From positions 1 through 43,473 of the forward strand of contig JAAYOH010000029.1 in the NCBI GenBank assembly GCA_012520375.1: 43,473 bases of DNA, written 5' to 3'. Origin of the DNA: Clostridiales bacterium. GTDB taxonomy: Bacteria; Bacillota; Clostridia; Christensenellales; Aristaeellaceae. A model generated the notes under the pieces. That model saw nothing but the letters and a program-made list of their open reading frames with translations, did no database searches and was not told where the DNA came from. This document shows, piece by piece, positions 33,683 to 41,917 of the stretch. Numbering within the stretch: position 1 is the first letter of the stretch; the number at the start of each line of letters is the position of its first letter. Position numbers and translations under genes: made by a program.

Positions 33683-34168
33683 ATGAAAAACACTACGCGG
33701 CTCACCCGTGCCGCCTTGGTTGCCGCCTTGTACATCGCCATCACCCTCCTGTTTCAGCCCATCAGCGGCTTTTCCGGACAGTTTCAACTGCGGATATCCG
33801 AAGCCTTGACCCTTCTCCCTGTCCTCATGGAGGAGGCTGTGCCCGGGCTCTTTGTGGGGTGTCTGCTGGCCAACTTGTTGGGGGGCGGGACCCTGCTGGA
33901 TATCCTCTTCGGCTCCCTGGCCACCCTGGCTGCTGCCGTATGGACGCGGAAACTACAGGGGAGGCCTGTGATGGCGGCATTGCCTCCGGTACTCGTGAAT
34001 ATGCTGGTGGTGGGCACGGTGCTGGCCTTTACCCTGAAACTGCCCTGGCTTCCCAGCGTACTGTGGGTGGGCCTAGGACAAGCAGCGGCTTGTTATGGGC
34101 TGGGCCTGCCCCTCGTCCTCTTGATCCTGAAGCGAAAACCGCCCATCCAAGACACATACTTGAAATAA
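33683..34168 (+). CDS. queT: QueT-family queuosine precursor (preQ1) transporter substrate-binding subunit
   Basis: 161-residue integral membrane protein of the ECF-type S-component family QueT. About five to six hydrophobic helices are visible. The RAALVAALYIAITLLFQPIS start and QLRISEALTLLPVL are typical, as is VGCLLANLLGG. It takes up preQ1/queuosine precursors with a shared energising module (EcfAA'T) not in this window. It has a GGAGG ribosome binding site 6 nt upstream. The preQ1-type leader in front strongly supports the substrate. Confidence 0.88.
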   Translation: MKNTTRLTRAALVAALYIAITLLFQPISGFSGQFQLRISEALTLLPVLMEEAVPGLFVGCLLANLLGGGTLLDILFGSLATLAAAVWTRKLQGRPVMAALPPVLVNMLVVGTVLAFTLKLPWLPSVLWVGLGQAAACYGLGLPLVLLILKRKPPIQDTYLK

Positions 34169-34192
34169 ATTAAATAAATAAGTCAAAAACCA

Positions 34193-34221
34193 TTGACAAC
34201 GAAATAGATTTGTAATATAAT
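34193..34221 (+). promoter_or_regulatory. Consensus promoter of the SH3b/PG-binding exoprotein gene
   Basis: TTGACA (34193-34198), 17 nt, TATAAT (34216-34221): a perfect housekeeping consensus in an AT-rich gap after queT. Confidence 0.82.
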
Positions 34222-34255
34222 CAGCCTAAGAGAAATTTCCTTAGGAGGGCTGATT
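34219..34255 (+). promoter_or_regulatory. Inverted repeat over the start region and ribosome binding site
   Basis: AATCAGCC (34219-34226) is the exact inverse of GGCTGATT (34248-34255). Inside it, CCTAAG (34225-34230) mirrors CTTAGG (34240-34245). The repeat begins in the -10 hexamer, includes the GGAGG ribosome binding site and ends at the ATG. It could be an operator for a dimeric regulator; in RNA the inner arm could mask the ribosome binding site. Confidence 0.55.
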
Positions 34256-35179
34256 ATGGACTGCGATCCTGTTTATAAGGGAAAAAAGACCTTTCTGTCC
34301 CTTTTCATCATCCTGATGCTTCTTCTTTGGCTTCCCTTGACGGCTACCGCAGCTATGTACAAAGTTGCCAAAGGATGCAGGATTTATACTTCCGTCGGCA
34401 AAGGCAGCAAGGTGTTTGCCACGCTGAAAAAAGGCGACACCATCACGGTGGAAGCTGTAAAGGGAAAATGGGCACAGGTGAAGAAAAGCGGGAAGACAGG
34501 CTATGTGCAAAAAGTTTTCCTGAAAAAAACCAGGCAAAAGGTCGCGTCCAAGAAAAGTGCCTCAGGCACACGGAGATCGTCCATGCGCAGTATCCAGAAC
34601 CGATTGAACGAAAAGGGATACCTGGACGCCTCTGCCGTGACCGGAAAGAACAATGCCTCTACCATGAAGGCCCTACGCATATTCCAGATGATGAACGGCC
34701 TTCGAGCCACGGGAAAGGCCAACAGCATAACGGTGCGAAAGCTCATGAGCCCTTCCGCCAAAAAACGGGGGCGCGTGAACTACGACAGCTGGTCCAAATG
34801 CGGCATCAGCCGCCACCTGAAAGACGGAAGCTGCGCCACAGTGGTAGACATGGCCACAGGGCGACGCTTCGCAATCCGCCGGGTAGGGGGCAGCGAACAC
34901 CTGGATGTGGAGCCCAAACGGGCCTCGGATACCGCGATCCTGAAGAAACTGTACGGCGGCAACTGGAGCTGGGACAGCCGGGCAATCCTTTTGATCGCCG
35001 GCGGCCGGTACTATGCAGCGGCCATGAACTCCATGCCCCACGGCACCCAGATCAGCAGAAGCAACAACTATCCCGGGCATTTGTGCATCCACCTGAAGGA
35101 TAGCCGTACCCACGGGACCAACCTGACAAACACGGCACACCAGGCCAATATCAGAAAGGTCATTCAGTATTTTACATGA
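34256..35179 (+). CDS. Secreted SH3b and peptidoglycan-binding protein with conserved C-terminal domain
   Basis: 307 residues. A signal peptide (FLSLFIILMLLLWLPLTATAA) ends near 32. A bacterial SH3 domain follows at about 34-88 (CRIYTSVGKGSKVFATLKKGD), then a PG_binding_1-like domain at 108-165 (SIQNRLNEKGYLDASAVTGK). The C-terminal domain, about 170-307, has HLDVEPKRASDTAILKKLYG, WSWDSRAILLIAGG and the motif GHLCIHLKDSRTHGT. That last domain recurs in clostridial wall-associated proteins without known activity; its conserved His, Cys and Ser suggest but do not prove catalysis. Basic overall, likely wall-bound. It is monocistronic, with a very strong promoter. Confidence 0.82.
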   Translation: MDCDPVYKGKKTFLSLFIILMLLLWLPLTATAAMYKVAKGCRIYTSVGKGSKVFATLKKGDTITVEAVKGKWAQVKKSGKTGYVQKVFLKKTRQKVASKKSASGTRRSSMRSIQNRLNEKGYLDASAVTGKNNASTMKALRIFQMMNGLRATGKANSITVRKLMSPSAKKRGRVNYDSWSKCGISRHLKDGSCATVVDMATGRRFAIRRVGGSEHLDVEPKRASDTAILKKLYGGNWSWDSRAILLIAGGRYYAAAMNSMPHGTQISRSNNYPGHLCIHLKDSRTHGTNLTNTAHQANIRKVIQYFT

Positions 35180-35400
35180 CAGGTCCTTGATTCAGGACAG
35201 GGTGGCTCGTGCCGACAAGGCGCGGGCCGCTTCTTTCGACATAAGAAGCCGTCGATGCATGGGATTTGCCAGTAGAAAGGGTGCTTATGGGGCCGAGGCA
35301 GGATGGAGAATGGCTGTGACGGGGCCTCCGTGATCCTCATATAACGAACGCCCTGCCAGATTGCCCTTGTTCTTTCCGTGCCGGATTGAAGCTACTTTGC
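35180..35400. other. Gap between convergent genes, no gene seen
   Basis: 221 nt between the SH3b gene and the end of cobS. It contains small hairpins (GTCCT/AGGAC just after the SH3b gene; GCTTCTT/AAGAAGC near 35230-35255) but no T-rich terminator, no RNA gene signature and no credible reading frame. Confidence 0.4.
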
Positions 35401-36168
35401 TCATGAAATGCATGCCCCGTGAAAGAACAGGGCGGCGGCGCAGACCAGCTCAAACCCCTGGAGGAAATACCCTGCCAGGTCTCCGGTTATACCGCCAAAT
35501 TGCTTCCGCGCCATCCGCCGGAACCACAGGGTGAAAAGAGCGCCCGTTCCCAGGAGGATCGTACCGCCCGCCCGGGCACAGAAGAGAATGAGCAGGGCGT
35601 ACAGTATCGCCTGAAGGAGCAAACCGATCCGGACGCGCTTTTGATGAGAAGAGCGGATCAGGTCGTCCGCCATGCCGCCCGACCGGGCGCTGGGCAGGGT
35701 GAGCAGGTTGAGGGCGCTGAGACAGCGGGACAAGGCATAGGCCGGCACCAGGGCCCAGAGGGAACTCGCCTCAATACCGGACAAAAAGGCCGCGTCCAGC
35801 AGCAAGTAGGCGCAAACGCCCATCACGGCAAAAGCCCCGGTGTGGCTGTCCTTCAGGATGTCCAGACGCCGCTCCACCCCCTGGTTGCAGGCCAGGGCAT
35901 CAAGGGTATCCATCATGCCGTCCATGTGGATGCCGCCGCTGACCAGCAAGGGGATCAGGGAGCCAACGGCCCCCACAGGGAAAGCGCCGAGGGAAAAATG
36001 GGCGGCGAACCGCAGCCAGGCCGAAAGGAGCGTTCCCGCGATCAGGCCCACGATGGGGAAAAAGCACAGGGCATAGCGCTTGTTCTCCCCGATGTATGCC
36101 ACCTGGGGACACGGCAGTTTGGAATAGGTGGACAGGGCGATGCAAAGGGAGGCAAAAACGCTTTTCAT
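35401..36168 (-). CDS. cobS: Adenosylcobinamide-GDP ribazoletransferase
   Basis: Cobalamin synthase, the membrane enzyme joining adenosylcobinamide-GDP to alpha-ribazole(-phosphate). 255 residues with about five to six hydrophobic segments. ALSTYSKLPCP at the N-terminus and the metal-binding DGMMDTLDALAC near 80 and DSHTGAFAVMG near 105 are CobS signatures. Its ATG overlaps the cobT stop. Last gene of the minus-strand run. No cobU/cobC or corrin-ring genes are present, so this is a lower-ligand/nucleotide-loop salvage pair. Confidence 0.93.
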   Translation of the reverse strand: MKSVFASLCIALSTYSKLPCPQVAYIGENKRYALCFFPIVGLIAGTLLSAWLRFAAHFSLGAFPVGAVGSLIPLLVSGGIHMDGMMDTLDALACNQGVERRLDILKDSHTGAFAVMGVCAYLLLDAAFLSGIEASSLWALVPAYALSRCLSALNLLTLPSARSGGMADDLIRSSHQKRVRIGLLLQAILYALLILFCARAGGTILLGTGALFTLWFRRMARKQFGGITGDLAGYFLQGFELVCAAALFFHGACIS

Positions 36169-37226
36169 GATCCCTCCGAAAACCTTTTGTAGGCGCTTAT
36201 TTGGATATCCTTGAAAGTACTGCCGCTTTTGTACACGGCCAGGGCCATGTCAAGCATGGGCATCACCGTCACAGCCCCTGTGCCTTCCCCCAGGGCCATG
36301 TCGGCATACACAAGAGGCCTGAGCCCCAGGGCGTCCAAAACCAGGCGGCCCGCAGGCTCCCGGCTGACATGGGTGGCAAAGAGGGCATGTTTGGCTCCGG
36401 GGCATACCAATAGCGCGACCAGGGCGGCTACCCCCGAGATGAAGCCGTCCAACAGGATCGGGACGCCATACCGGGCGCCCCCAAGGCAAACGCCCGCCAT
36501 GGCCGCGATGTCGCAGCCCCCCAACTTGTGGAGCACGTCCAGGGGATCGTTGGGATCCAGATCGTTTACCCGGATGGCCTCGTCAATCACCCGGATCTTG
36601 TGCCGCAGCTTTTCCGGGGGGAGCCCAGCCCCCCGCCCGGTCATCCGTTGGGGTGGCATGCCCAGAAGGACCGAGGCCATGGCGCTGGAGGTCGTGGTGT
36701 TGCCGATCCCCATTTCCCCGGTGGCGATCAATCGATCCCCCAATTCTTTTCGTTCCCGTACCAATTCCATCCCTGCACGGATGAGCGCAAGGGCCTGGCT
36801 TTTCTCCATGGCAGGGCCGCGGGAAATGTCCCGGGTGCCCCGCATGATCTTTCGGACCAGGATCCCGGGATGATCAACCTCGGCCTCCATGCCCACGTCC
36901 ACCGGGATTACCCGGGCGCCGGCGACCTCCGCCATGCGGCACACGTTGCCCCTGCCCATGGCGATGCTGCGGGCCACCGCCGCCGTCACCGAAGCGTCCG
37001 ACTGGGTCACCCCCCGGGCCACCACGCCGTTGTCGGCGCACAGCACCAGCACGCTTTTGGGGTCCAGGCACACTTCGTCCGTTCCCGTCAGGCCTGCCAT
37101 CCGGCAAATGATGTCCTCCAGCTGACCCAAACCGTTCAGGGGTTTGGCCACCCCGTCCCACCGGGCCCTGCATCGGGCCATGGCGGCTTCGTCGGGGATC
37201 CTGGGCGTACACAGCGTTTCGTACAC
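36165..37226 (-). CDS. cobT: Nicotinate-nucleotide--dimethylbenzimidazole phosphoribosyltransferase
   Basis: Activates the cobamide lower-ligand base: NaMN + base to alpha-riboside phosphate + nicotinate. 353 residues from GTG 37226, which stands 9 nt after GGAGG; upstream frame opens into the neighbouring gene and lacks similarity. Signatures: KPLNGLGQLEDI near 30, LCADNGVVARGVTQ near 62, TGEMGIGNTTTSSAM near 170, and the catalytic glutamate in LGEGTGAV near 317. Overlaps cobS by 4 nt. Lies 47 nt behind an SDR gene on the same strand, an unusual partner. Confidence 0.94.
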   Translation of the reverse strand: MYETLCTPRIPDEAAMARCRARWDGVAKPLNGLGQLEDIICRMAGLTGTDEVCLDPKSVLVLCADNGVVARGVTQSDASVTAAVARSIAMGRGNVCRMAEVAGARVIPVDVGMEAEVDHPGILVRKIMRGTRDISRGPAMEKSQALALIRAGMELVRERKELGDRLIATGEMGIGNTTTSSAMASVLLGMPPQRMTGRGAGLPPEKLRHKIRVIDEAIRVNDLDPNDPLDVLHKLGGCDIAAMAGVCLGGARYGVPILLDGFISGVAALVALLVCPGAKHALFATHVSREPAGRLVLDALGLRPLVYADMALGEGTGAVTVMPMLDMALAVYKSGSTFKDIQISAYKRFSEGS

Positions 37227-37273
37227 GGGGCAAGGCCTCCTGTTTCCATGGTAATGTCCCTTTGAATTTGCTC

Positions 37274-38290
37274 TCAGTATCGGGGCAGCGTTTCCACCGC
37301 CCTGCCCCAGGCTTCGATCACTTTGTCGCACCAGGCGTCGAAGACGGGATCCGGGATCTGGCGGTCCAGGTGGGAATAAATATAGTCGATACAGCCCCGG
37401 ACCCCCTCTGCAAAGCGGATGGTGGCGCAGTATTCGGGGACGGCGCGTTTGATCTTGCTGTTGTCAAAGATCACCGTGTTGGATTTGTCCCCGACCAGGG
37501 AACCCCGCTTGTCGGGCCACAGGAGGCCAAGGGTTTCGCTTGCGATGTGCACCATTTGAACTTCTTTCTTCAGGGCGCGCCCCACGCATCCGTAAATCTG
37601 GTTCCAGGTGAGGCTCTCGTCGGAAGTGATGTGGAAGGTCTCGCCCAGGGCGTAGCAGTTGCCCATGAGCCCTACAAAGGCCACGGCGAAATCCCGGCTG
37701 TGGGTCAGGGTCCACAGGGTGGTGCCGTCTCCCGGCACGATGACGGGCTTGCCCTGGCGAATGCGCTCCAGGTTTTGGAAACTGCCCTTGGTTCCGTTGA
37801 AAGCCAGGGGGACGCCGCGTTCGCAGTAGGTGTGGCTGGGGCGGATGATGGTGATGGGGAAACCGGCGTCGTCGTAGGCTTCCCGCAGCAGCTTTTCGCA
37901 AGCAGCTTTGTTGCTGCTGTACAGCCAGTAGGGGTTGTGCAGGGGGGTACCCTCGGTGATCCAGGGGGAAGAGAGGGGCTTCTGGTAGGCAGAGGCCGAT
38001 GAAATGAAGAAGTACTGGGCGGTTCTGCCGGAAAACAGGCGGATGTCCCGGGCGACGTCTTCAGGGGTATAGGCGATAAAATCCGCCACCACGTCGTAGC
38101 ATTCATGGCCCAAAAGGGCGCGAACCGCCGCCTCGTCGTGGATATCGCCCCGGATCACCTTTGCGCCTTCGGGCACGAAACTCGAGGAGTTGCCGCGGTT
38201 GAACAGGGTCAGGTCCCAGCCCCGCTTAATGCAGAGTTGGGAAATCTCTGTGGATATGGTGCCGGTGCCGCCAATGAACAGTGCTTTCAT
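37274..38290 (-). CDS. NAD-dependent epimerase/dehydratase (SDR family)
   Basis: 338 residues, extended/atypical SDR fold. The nucleotide loop GGTGTIS is at 8-14, FNRGNSS near 31, RGDIHD near 48, and SSASAYQ with YSSNK (YxxxK) supplies the active-site Tyr and Lys. The RPSHTYCERGVPLAFNG segment and C-terminal half are substrate-binding and do not match a named sugar epimerase I can identify; the early part resembles CSP41-like SDRs. Placed between an MFS transporter gene and cobT. RBS GAAGGAGG. Confidence 0.83.
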   Translation of the reverse strand: MKALFIGGTGTISTEISQLCIKRGWDLTLFNRGNSSSFVPEGAKVIRGDIHDEAAVRALLGHECYDVVADFIAYTPEDVARDIRLFSGRTAQYFFISSASAYQKPLSSPWITEGTPLHNPYWLYSSNKAACEKLLREAYDDAGFPITIIRPSHTYCERGVPLAFNGTKGSFQNLERIRQGKPVIVPGDGTTLWTLTHSRDFAVAFVGLMGNCYALGETFHITSDESLTWNQIYGCVGRALKKEVQMVHIASETLGLLWPDKRGSLVGDKSNTVIFDNSKIKRAVPEYCATIRFAEGVRGCIDYIYSHLDRQIPDPVFDAWCDKVIEAWGRAVETLPRY

Positions 38291-38308
38291 GGAAAAGTCC
38301 TCCTTCTC

Positions 38309-39496
38309 TTATGCTTTTTTCGTTTTGATGGTGGCTGCATAGGCGCTGTTGATCAGGCCCAGCAGGGCAGAGAGCATGAACAGGGTCTCGATGCCCAGGG
38401 TCTGCCAGATCCACCCCCCGAAGAGGGCGATGAGGATGGTAATCATATGGTTGACCGAAATGCCTGTGGAGAGGGTGGCGCGCACCTCGTCCGGGTCGTC
38501 GGAGATATCCTGCACATATACGCTGGAGGCCATTGCGGCCAGGGAGATGACAGAGTCCAGGATGTAGTTGATGCAGCATACGATGTAAGCAACATTCCTG
38601 GGAAAGAGATGATGGGCGAAACCGTAAAAAAAGCACACCACCACCAGGATCAGGGTGTCTGCCACCATGACGGTCTTGTAGCCGATGCGGTCGATGATGC
38701 GGCCCACCACCGGGGCCAGCAGGAAGCCTGCCACGGCAGCCAGGGCCAAGAGAAAGCTGATGGCGGCGGTGCGGGCCCCGTAGAACAAGATGAGCACATA
38801 GGGACCGAAGGTGAAAAATACCTGCTTGCGGGCGCCGTAAAAGATCTCCAGCATGTAATACTTGGTGTACTTTTTGCGAAAATAGAAGCGTTTTCGGTGG
38901 GGATCCGTCCGGCTGCTGCCCTTGAGGCGCATGGCAGTGGCCACGCTGCCCAGGGTGATGAGGGAAGCGATCCAGAAAAAAATGCGGAAGGAAGAACCTT
39001 CGGGCACAAAGAGGAAGGCCACGATGATGACGATGAGTCCCGCCAGGGAGCCGATCTGGTTCACGGCGCTTTGGACGCCCAGGGCTTCGCCGCCCCGCCC
39101 GGGCAGGGCGTATCCCAGGGTCAGGGTGCTTTTCATGCCCAACTGGATGTGCTCGCCCAGGGAGTACAAGCTGACGGCCATGGTGACCAGGGCCTTTTCC
39201 GGGGGGACGGCGGAGATCATAACCATGCCCCCCAGCATGATGAGGGAGCCGATTTTGTACAGTCGCTCTGCAGAGAATGTGTACAGCGCCGCCAGGATGA
39301 ACACCAGGAGAAGGCCCGGCATCTCCCGGAAAAACTCGGTGAGCCCCCGGTCGAATTCGTTCATGGTGACGATCTGCGCCAAATAGTTATCCAGGATCCC
39401 CTTGTACAGGCCATAGCCCAGGCTGGTGGCCAGGATGGATACCAGGAGCGCTTTATACCCCGACCCGGCCTTGAAAACAACCCCTAAGTTTCTCAT
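38309..39496 (-). CDS. MFS transporter
   Basis: 395 residues with about 11-12 hydrophobic helices in two halves separated by a basic loop (KGSSRTDPHRKRFYFRKKYTK near 190). Motifs such as GRIIDRIGYK (the typical loop after helix 8) support the major facilitator superfamily. First gene of the minus-strand run with the SDR and cobT-cobS. Substrate unknown; genes around it permit, but do not prove, a sugar derivative or a cobamide precursor. RBS AAGGGACAAGG. Confidence 0.85.
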   Translation of the reverse strand: MRNLGVVFKAGSGYKALLVSILATSLGYGLYKGILDNYLAQIVTMNEFDRGLTEFFREMPGLLLVFILAALYTFSAERLYKIGSLIMLGGMVMISAVPPEKALVTMAVSLYSLGEHIQLGMKSTLTLGYALPGRGGEALGVQSAVNQIGSLAGLIVIIVAFLFVPEGSSFRIFFWIASLITLGSVATAMRLKGSSRTDPHRKRFYFRKKYTKYYMLEIFYGARKQVFFTFGPYVLILFYGARTAAISFLLALAAVAGFLLAPVVGRIIDRIGYKTVMVADTLILVVVCFFYGFAHHLFPRNVAYIVCCINYILDSVISLAAMASSVYVQDISDDPDEVRATLSTGISVNHMITILIALFGGWIWQTLGIETLFMLSALLGLINSAYAATIKTKKA

Positions 39497-39541
39497 ATCC
39501 TTGTCCCTTCACGCATTGCCGACGGCATTTTGAAGCATAGA

Positions 39542-39581
39542 CATGTGAACAAAAGGTATCACATGAGGGGGGCAAAGTCAA
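39542..39581 (-). promoter_or_regulatory. Promoter and inverted-repeat operator of the MFS-SDR-cobT-cobS run
   Basis: On the minus strand, TTGACT (39576-39581), 17 nt, TACCTT (39553-39558). The -10 lies inside a perfect inverted repeat, CATGTGA (39542-39548), 10 nt, TCACATG (39559-39565). The centres are 17 nt apart, nearly two helical turns, as for a dimeric repressor. The spacing differs from a CRP/FNR site (6 and 4 nt). Confidence 0.6.
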
Positions 39582-39618
39582 GCACTTTTCCATGGATTCC
39601 GTGGCGCAACACCCGGGA

Positions 39619-39647
39619 TTGACAAGAGAAGAAGGCTTTGGTAAAAT
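39619..39647 (+). promoter_or_regulatory. Promoter of the MATE gene
   Basis: TTGACA (39619-39624), 17 nt, TAAAAT (39642-39647). It rules out translation starts at 39646-39648 and supports GTG 39675 as the true start. Confidence 0.75.
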
Positions 39648-39674
39648 GTGCTGGGCGAATACAAGGGGATATCT

Positions 39675-41066
39675 GTGAGGGTTCTTGTGAAGGTTCGGAA
39701 CATGACGGCGGGCAGCCCGCTGAAACATATCCTTGGCATTGCGATGCCCCTGATGCTGGGCAATATCTGTCAACAACTGTATACCGTGGTGGATGCCAGC
39801 ATCGTGGGCAAGGGCATCGGCGTGGAAGCCTTAGCGGCCCTGGGCGCCTCTGACTGGTTCCACTGGCTTTTTCTCGGCATTGTCCAGGGCTTTGCCCAGG
39901 GTTTTGCCATCCCCATGGCCCAGGCCTTTGGAGCGGAGGATCATGGGGAACTGCGCCGGTACCTGGGCAGTTCCATTCTGCTGGCAGCGGCCAGCGCCGC
40001 CTTCGTTACAGGGGTTGCGCTCCTCTCGATCCGCCCCGTGCTGGAATTGTTGTCTACACCCATGGATATCCGGCCTATGACGATCTCCTACCTCACGGTG
40101 CTCTTTTCCGGAATCCCCATGGTGATGGCTTACAACCTGATGGCAAGCCTGCTCAGGGCCCTGGGGGACGGGCGGACGCCCTTGTTCGCTATCCTGATGG
40201 CAGCCTGTATCAACATCGGGCTGGACATCCTGTTTGTGATCGGATTGGGTTGGGGTGTCGCCAGCGCCGCAGCCGCCACCCTGATCGCCCAGGGATGCTC
40301 CTCTTTTTTCTGCCTGGCGCGGCTGAAAAGAATCAGTTTCCTCCGGCTCTCGAAGGAGGATATGAAGCCCGAGGCGGCCCGCTGCCGGAGGATGATGGGG
40401 ATCGGCCTTCCCATTTCCCTGCAAAACACCGTCATTGCCGTCGGGGGCATGATCCTGCAGCGCTTCGCCAACCCCATGGGGGTGTCCTTCATCGCAGGGT
40501 ACACCGCCACCAACAAACTGTACGGGCTGTTGGAGGTGGCATCCCTCTCCTACGGCTATGCCATGAGCACCTATGTGGGACAAAACCTGGGCGCCCGCAA
40601 GATCCACCGGATCCGGCACGGCGTACGGACGGGGGCGATCCTTGGGGTGCTCACCTCCCTCGCAATCGCCCTGTGCATGATCCTCTTTGGGCGAAACATC
40701 GTGAGCCTGTTCATAGACCTGAAAGCGCCGGGGGCGGAGGAGGCCGTACGCATCGCCTGCGAATACCTGACCATCATGGCCTCCTTTCTGCCCATCCTCT
40801 ATTTGTTGTTCAATTACAGATCCAGCCTGCAGGGCATGGGGCACACGTTCATCCCCATGCTGTCCGGGGTGGCGGAGTTCATCATGCGGGTCGGCACCGT
40901 GCTGTGGCTGACCCGCTGGCTGGACTACCGCGCCCTGTTCTGGGCCGAGGTGTTTTGCTGGGCGGGCGCGGTGGCTATTTTATATCCCGGGTATTTGAAT
41001 GTCATGCGGCGGATGTGGTATAATCCCGGGGAAGCGCCGGAGGAGTCAGCGAGGAACGAGACATGA
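39675..41066 (+). CDS. MATE family multidrug/flippase-type transporter
   Basis: 463 residues and about 12 hydrophobic helices. LKHILGIAMPLMLGNICQQL and VDASIVGKGIG mark the first MATE domain, and GLPISLQNTVIAVGG and TYVGQNLGARK the second. Start GTG 39675 stands after AAGGGGAT and just downstream of the promoter; ATG 39702 is possible. MATE proteins export cationic drugs or flip lipid-linked molecules. The genes behind it, coupled by overlaps, are for polysaccharide synthesis, so a flippase-like role is possible, although its sequence is of the ordinary NorM/DinF sort. Confidence 0.87.
   Translation: MRVLVKVRNMTAGSPLKHILGIAMPLMLGNICQQLYTVVDASIVGKGIGVEALAALGASDWFHWLFLGIVQGFAQGFAIPMAQAFGAEDHGELRRYLGSSILLAAASAAFVTGVALLSIRPVLELLSTPMDIRPMTISYLTVLFSGIPMVMAYNLMASLLRALGDGRTPLFAILMAACINIGLDILFVIGLGWGVASAAAATLIAQGCSSFFCLARLKRISFLRLSKEDMKPEAARCRRMMGIGLPISLQNTVIAVGGMILQRFANPMGVSFIAGYTATNKLYGLLEVASLSYGYAMSTYVGQNLGARKIHRIRHGVRTGAILGVLTSLAIALCMILFGRNIVSLFIDLKAPGAEEAVRIACEYLTIMASFLPILYLLFNYRSSLQGMGHTFIPMLSGVAEFIMRVGTVLWLTRWLDYRALFWAEVFCWAGAVAILYPGYLNVMRRMWYNPGEAPEESARNET
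40995..41024 (+). promoter_or_regulatory. Internal promoter before the polysaccharide genes
   Basis: TTGAAT (40995-41000), 18 nt, TATAAT (41019-41024) preceded by TGG (extended -10), inside the 3' end of the MATE gene. It would give the SDR-glycosyltransferase-acyltransferase genes their own transcript. Confidence 0.55.
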
Positions 41067-41917
41067 AAAAGATCATCATCGCGGGGGCGGGCAGCTATAT
41101 TGGGGACAAACTGGCCGCGCACCTTGAGAAGACGGGGGGATACCGGCTCACAGTGGTAGATCTGCAGCGTGCGGGCTGGCAGGACGAAATCGGGTTCTGC
41201 GACGCCCTGGTGCAGGTGGCCGGGATCGCCCACGCCCGGGAAACAAAAGAGAACGCCGCATTGTATTACAAGGTGAACCGGGACATGGCCTACGAGTGCG
41301 CCAAGCTGGCAAAGGCCAAAGGCGCAGTGCAGTTCATCTACATGAGTTCCATGAGCGTGTACGGCAGGACCACCGGGCATATCACGGAAGATACGCCCCT
41401 TCAGCCCGTGAGCCATTACGGCAAGAGCAAAGCCGCCGCCGAGGCGCTGCTGGGCGCCCTGGAGGATGAGGACTTCCGGGTAGCCGTCCTTCGGCCGCCC
41501 ATGGTGTACGGGCCCGGCTGTCGGGGCAATTACCCACGGCTCAGCGCTCTGGCCCGGCGCCTGCCCCTGTTCCCGGCACTCGACCAGCAGCGCTCCATGG
41601 TGTACATCGGCAATTTGTGCGAGGCGATGCGGCTCTTGATCGACACGGGACAAGGCGGCCTCTTTTTTCCCCAGGACGCGGCTTACCACAATGTGCCCAA
41701 GCTGATGGTCCAGATCGCCGGCGCCCATGGAAAAAACCTGCGCCTTGTGCCTGGTTTTGGCGGGATCCTGGGGGTCCTGGCAGGACGGATCGACCTTTTT
41801 GGCAAGGTGTTCGGCTCCCTTACCTACGATATGGACCTCCCCGGTGCGCCGGGGGATTACCAGCTCTTTTCGAATGAAGAAGCTGTCCTTGAAAGCGAAA
41901 GGGGCGTCATGCCATGA
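41063..41917 (+). CDS. NAD-dependent nucleotide-sugar epimerase (SDR family)
   Basis: 284 residues, extended SDR: Rossmann start IIIAGAGSYIGDKLAAHL, VQVAGIAHA near 52, active-site Ser in MSSMSVYG near 95 and YGKSK (YxxxK) near 119, and RPPMVYGPGCRGNYPRL near 150, the typical GalE/WbpP-like substrate loop. The chain is shorter than GalE (about 330) but close to epimerases in capsule clusters that set the hydroxyl configuration of undecaprenyl- or UDP-linked sugars. Coupled by ATGA to the MATE gene upstream and to the glycosyltransferase downstream. Confidence 0.86.
   Translation: MKKIIIAGAGSYIGDKLAAHLEKTGGYRLTVVDLQRAGWQDEIGFCDALVQVAGIAHARETKENAALYYKVNRDMAYECAKLAKAKGAVQFIYMSSMSVYGRTTGHITEDTPLQPVSHYGKSKAAAEALLGALEDEDFRVAVLRPPMVYGPGCRGNYPRLSALARRLPLFPALDQQRSMVYIGNLCEAMRLLIDTGQGGLFFPQDAAYHNVPKLMVQIAGAHGKNLRLVPGFGGILGVLAGRIDLFGKVFGSLTYDMDLPGAPGDYQLFSNEEAVLESERGVMP

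Noticed and set aside
37227-37273. Cobalamin riboswitch before cobT
   Set aside because: The gap to the preceding same-strand gene is only 47 nt, too short, and no B12-box was seen upstream of the run.
39542-39565. CRP/FNR-type site
   Set aside because: The half-sites TGTGA/TCACA are 10 nt apart instead of 6, so it is not a standard CRP site; kept as an unassigned operator.
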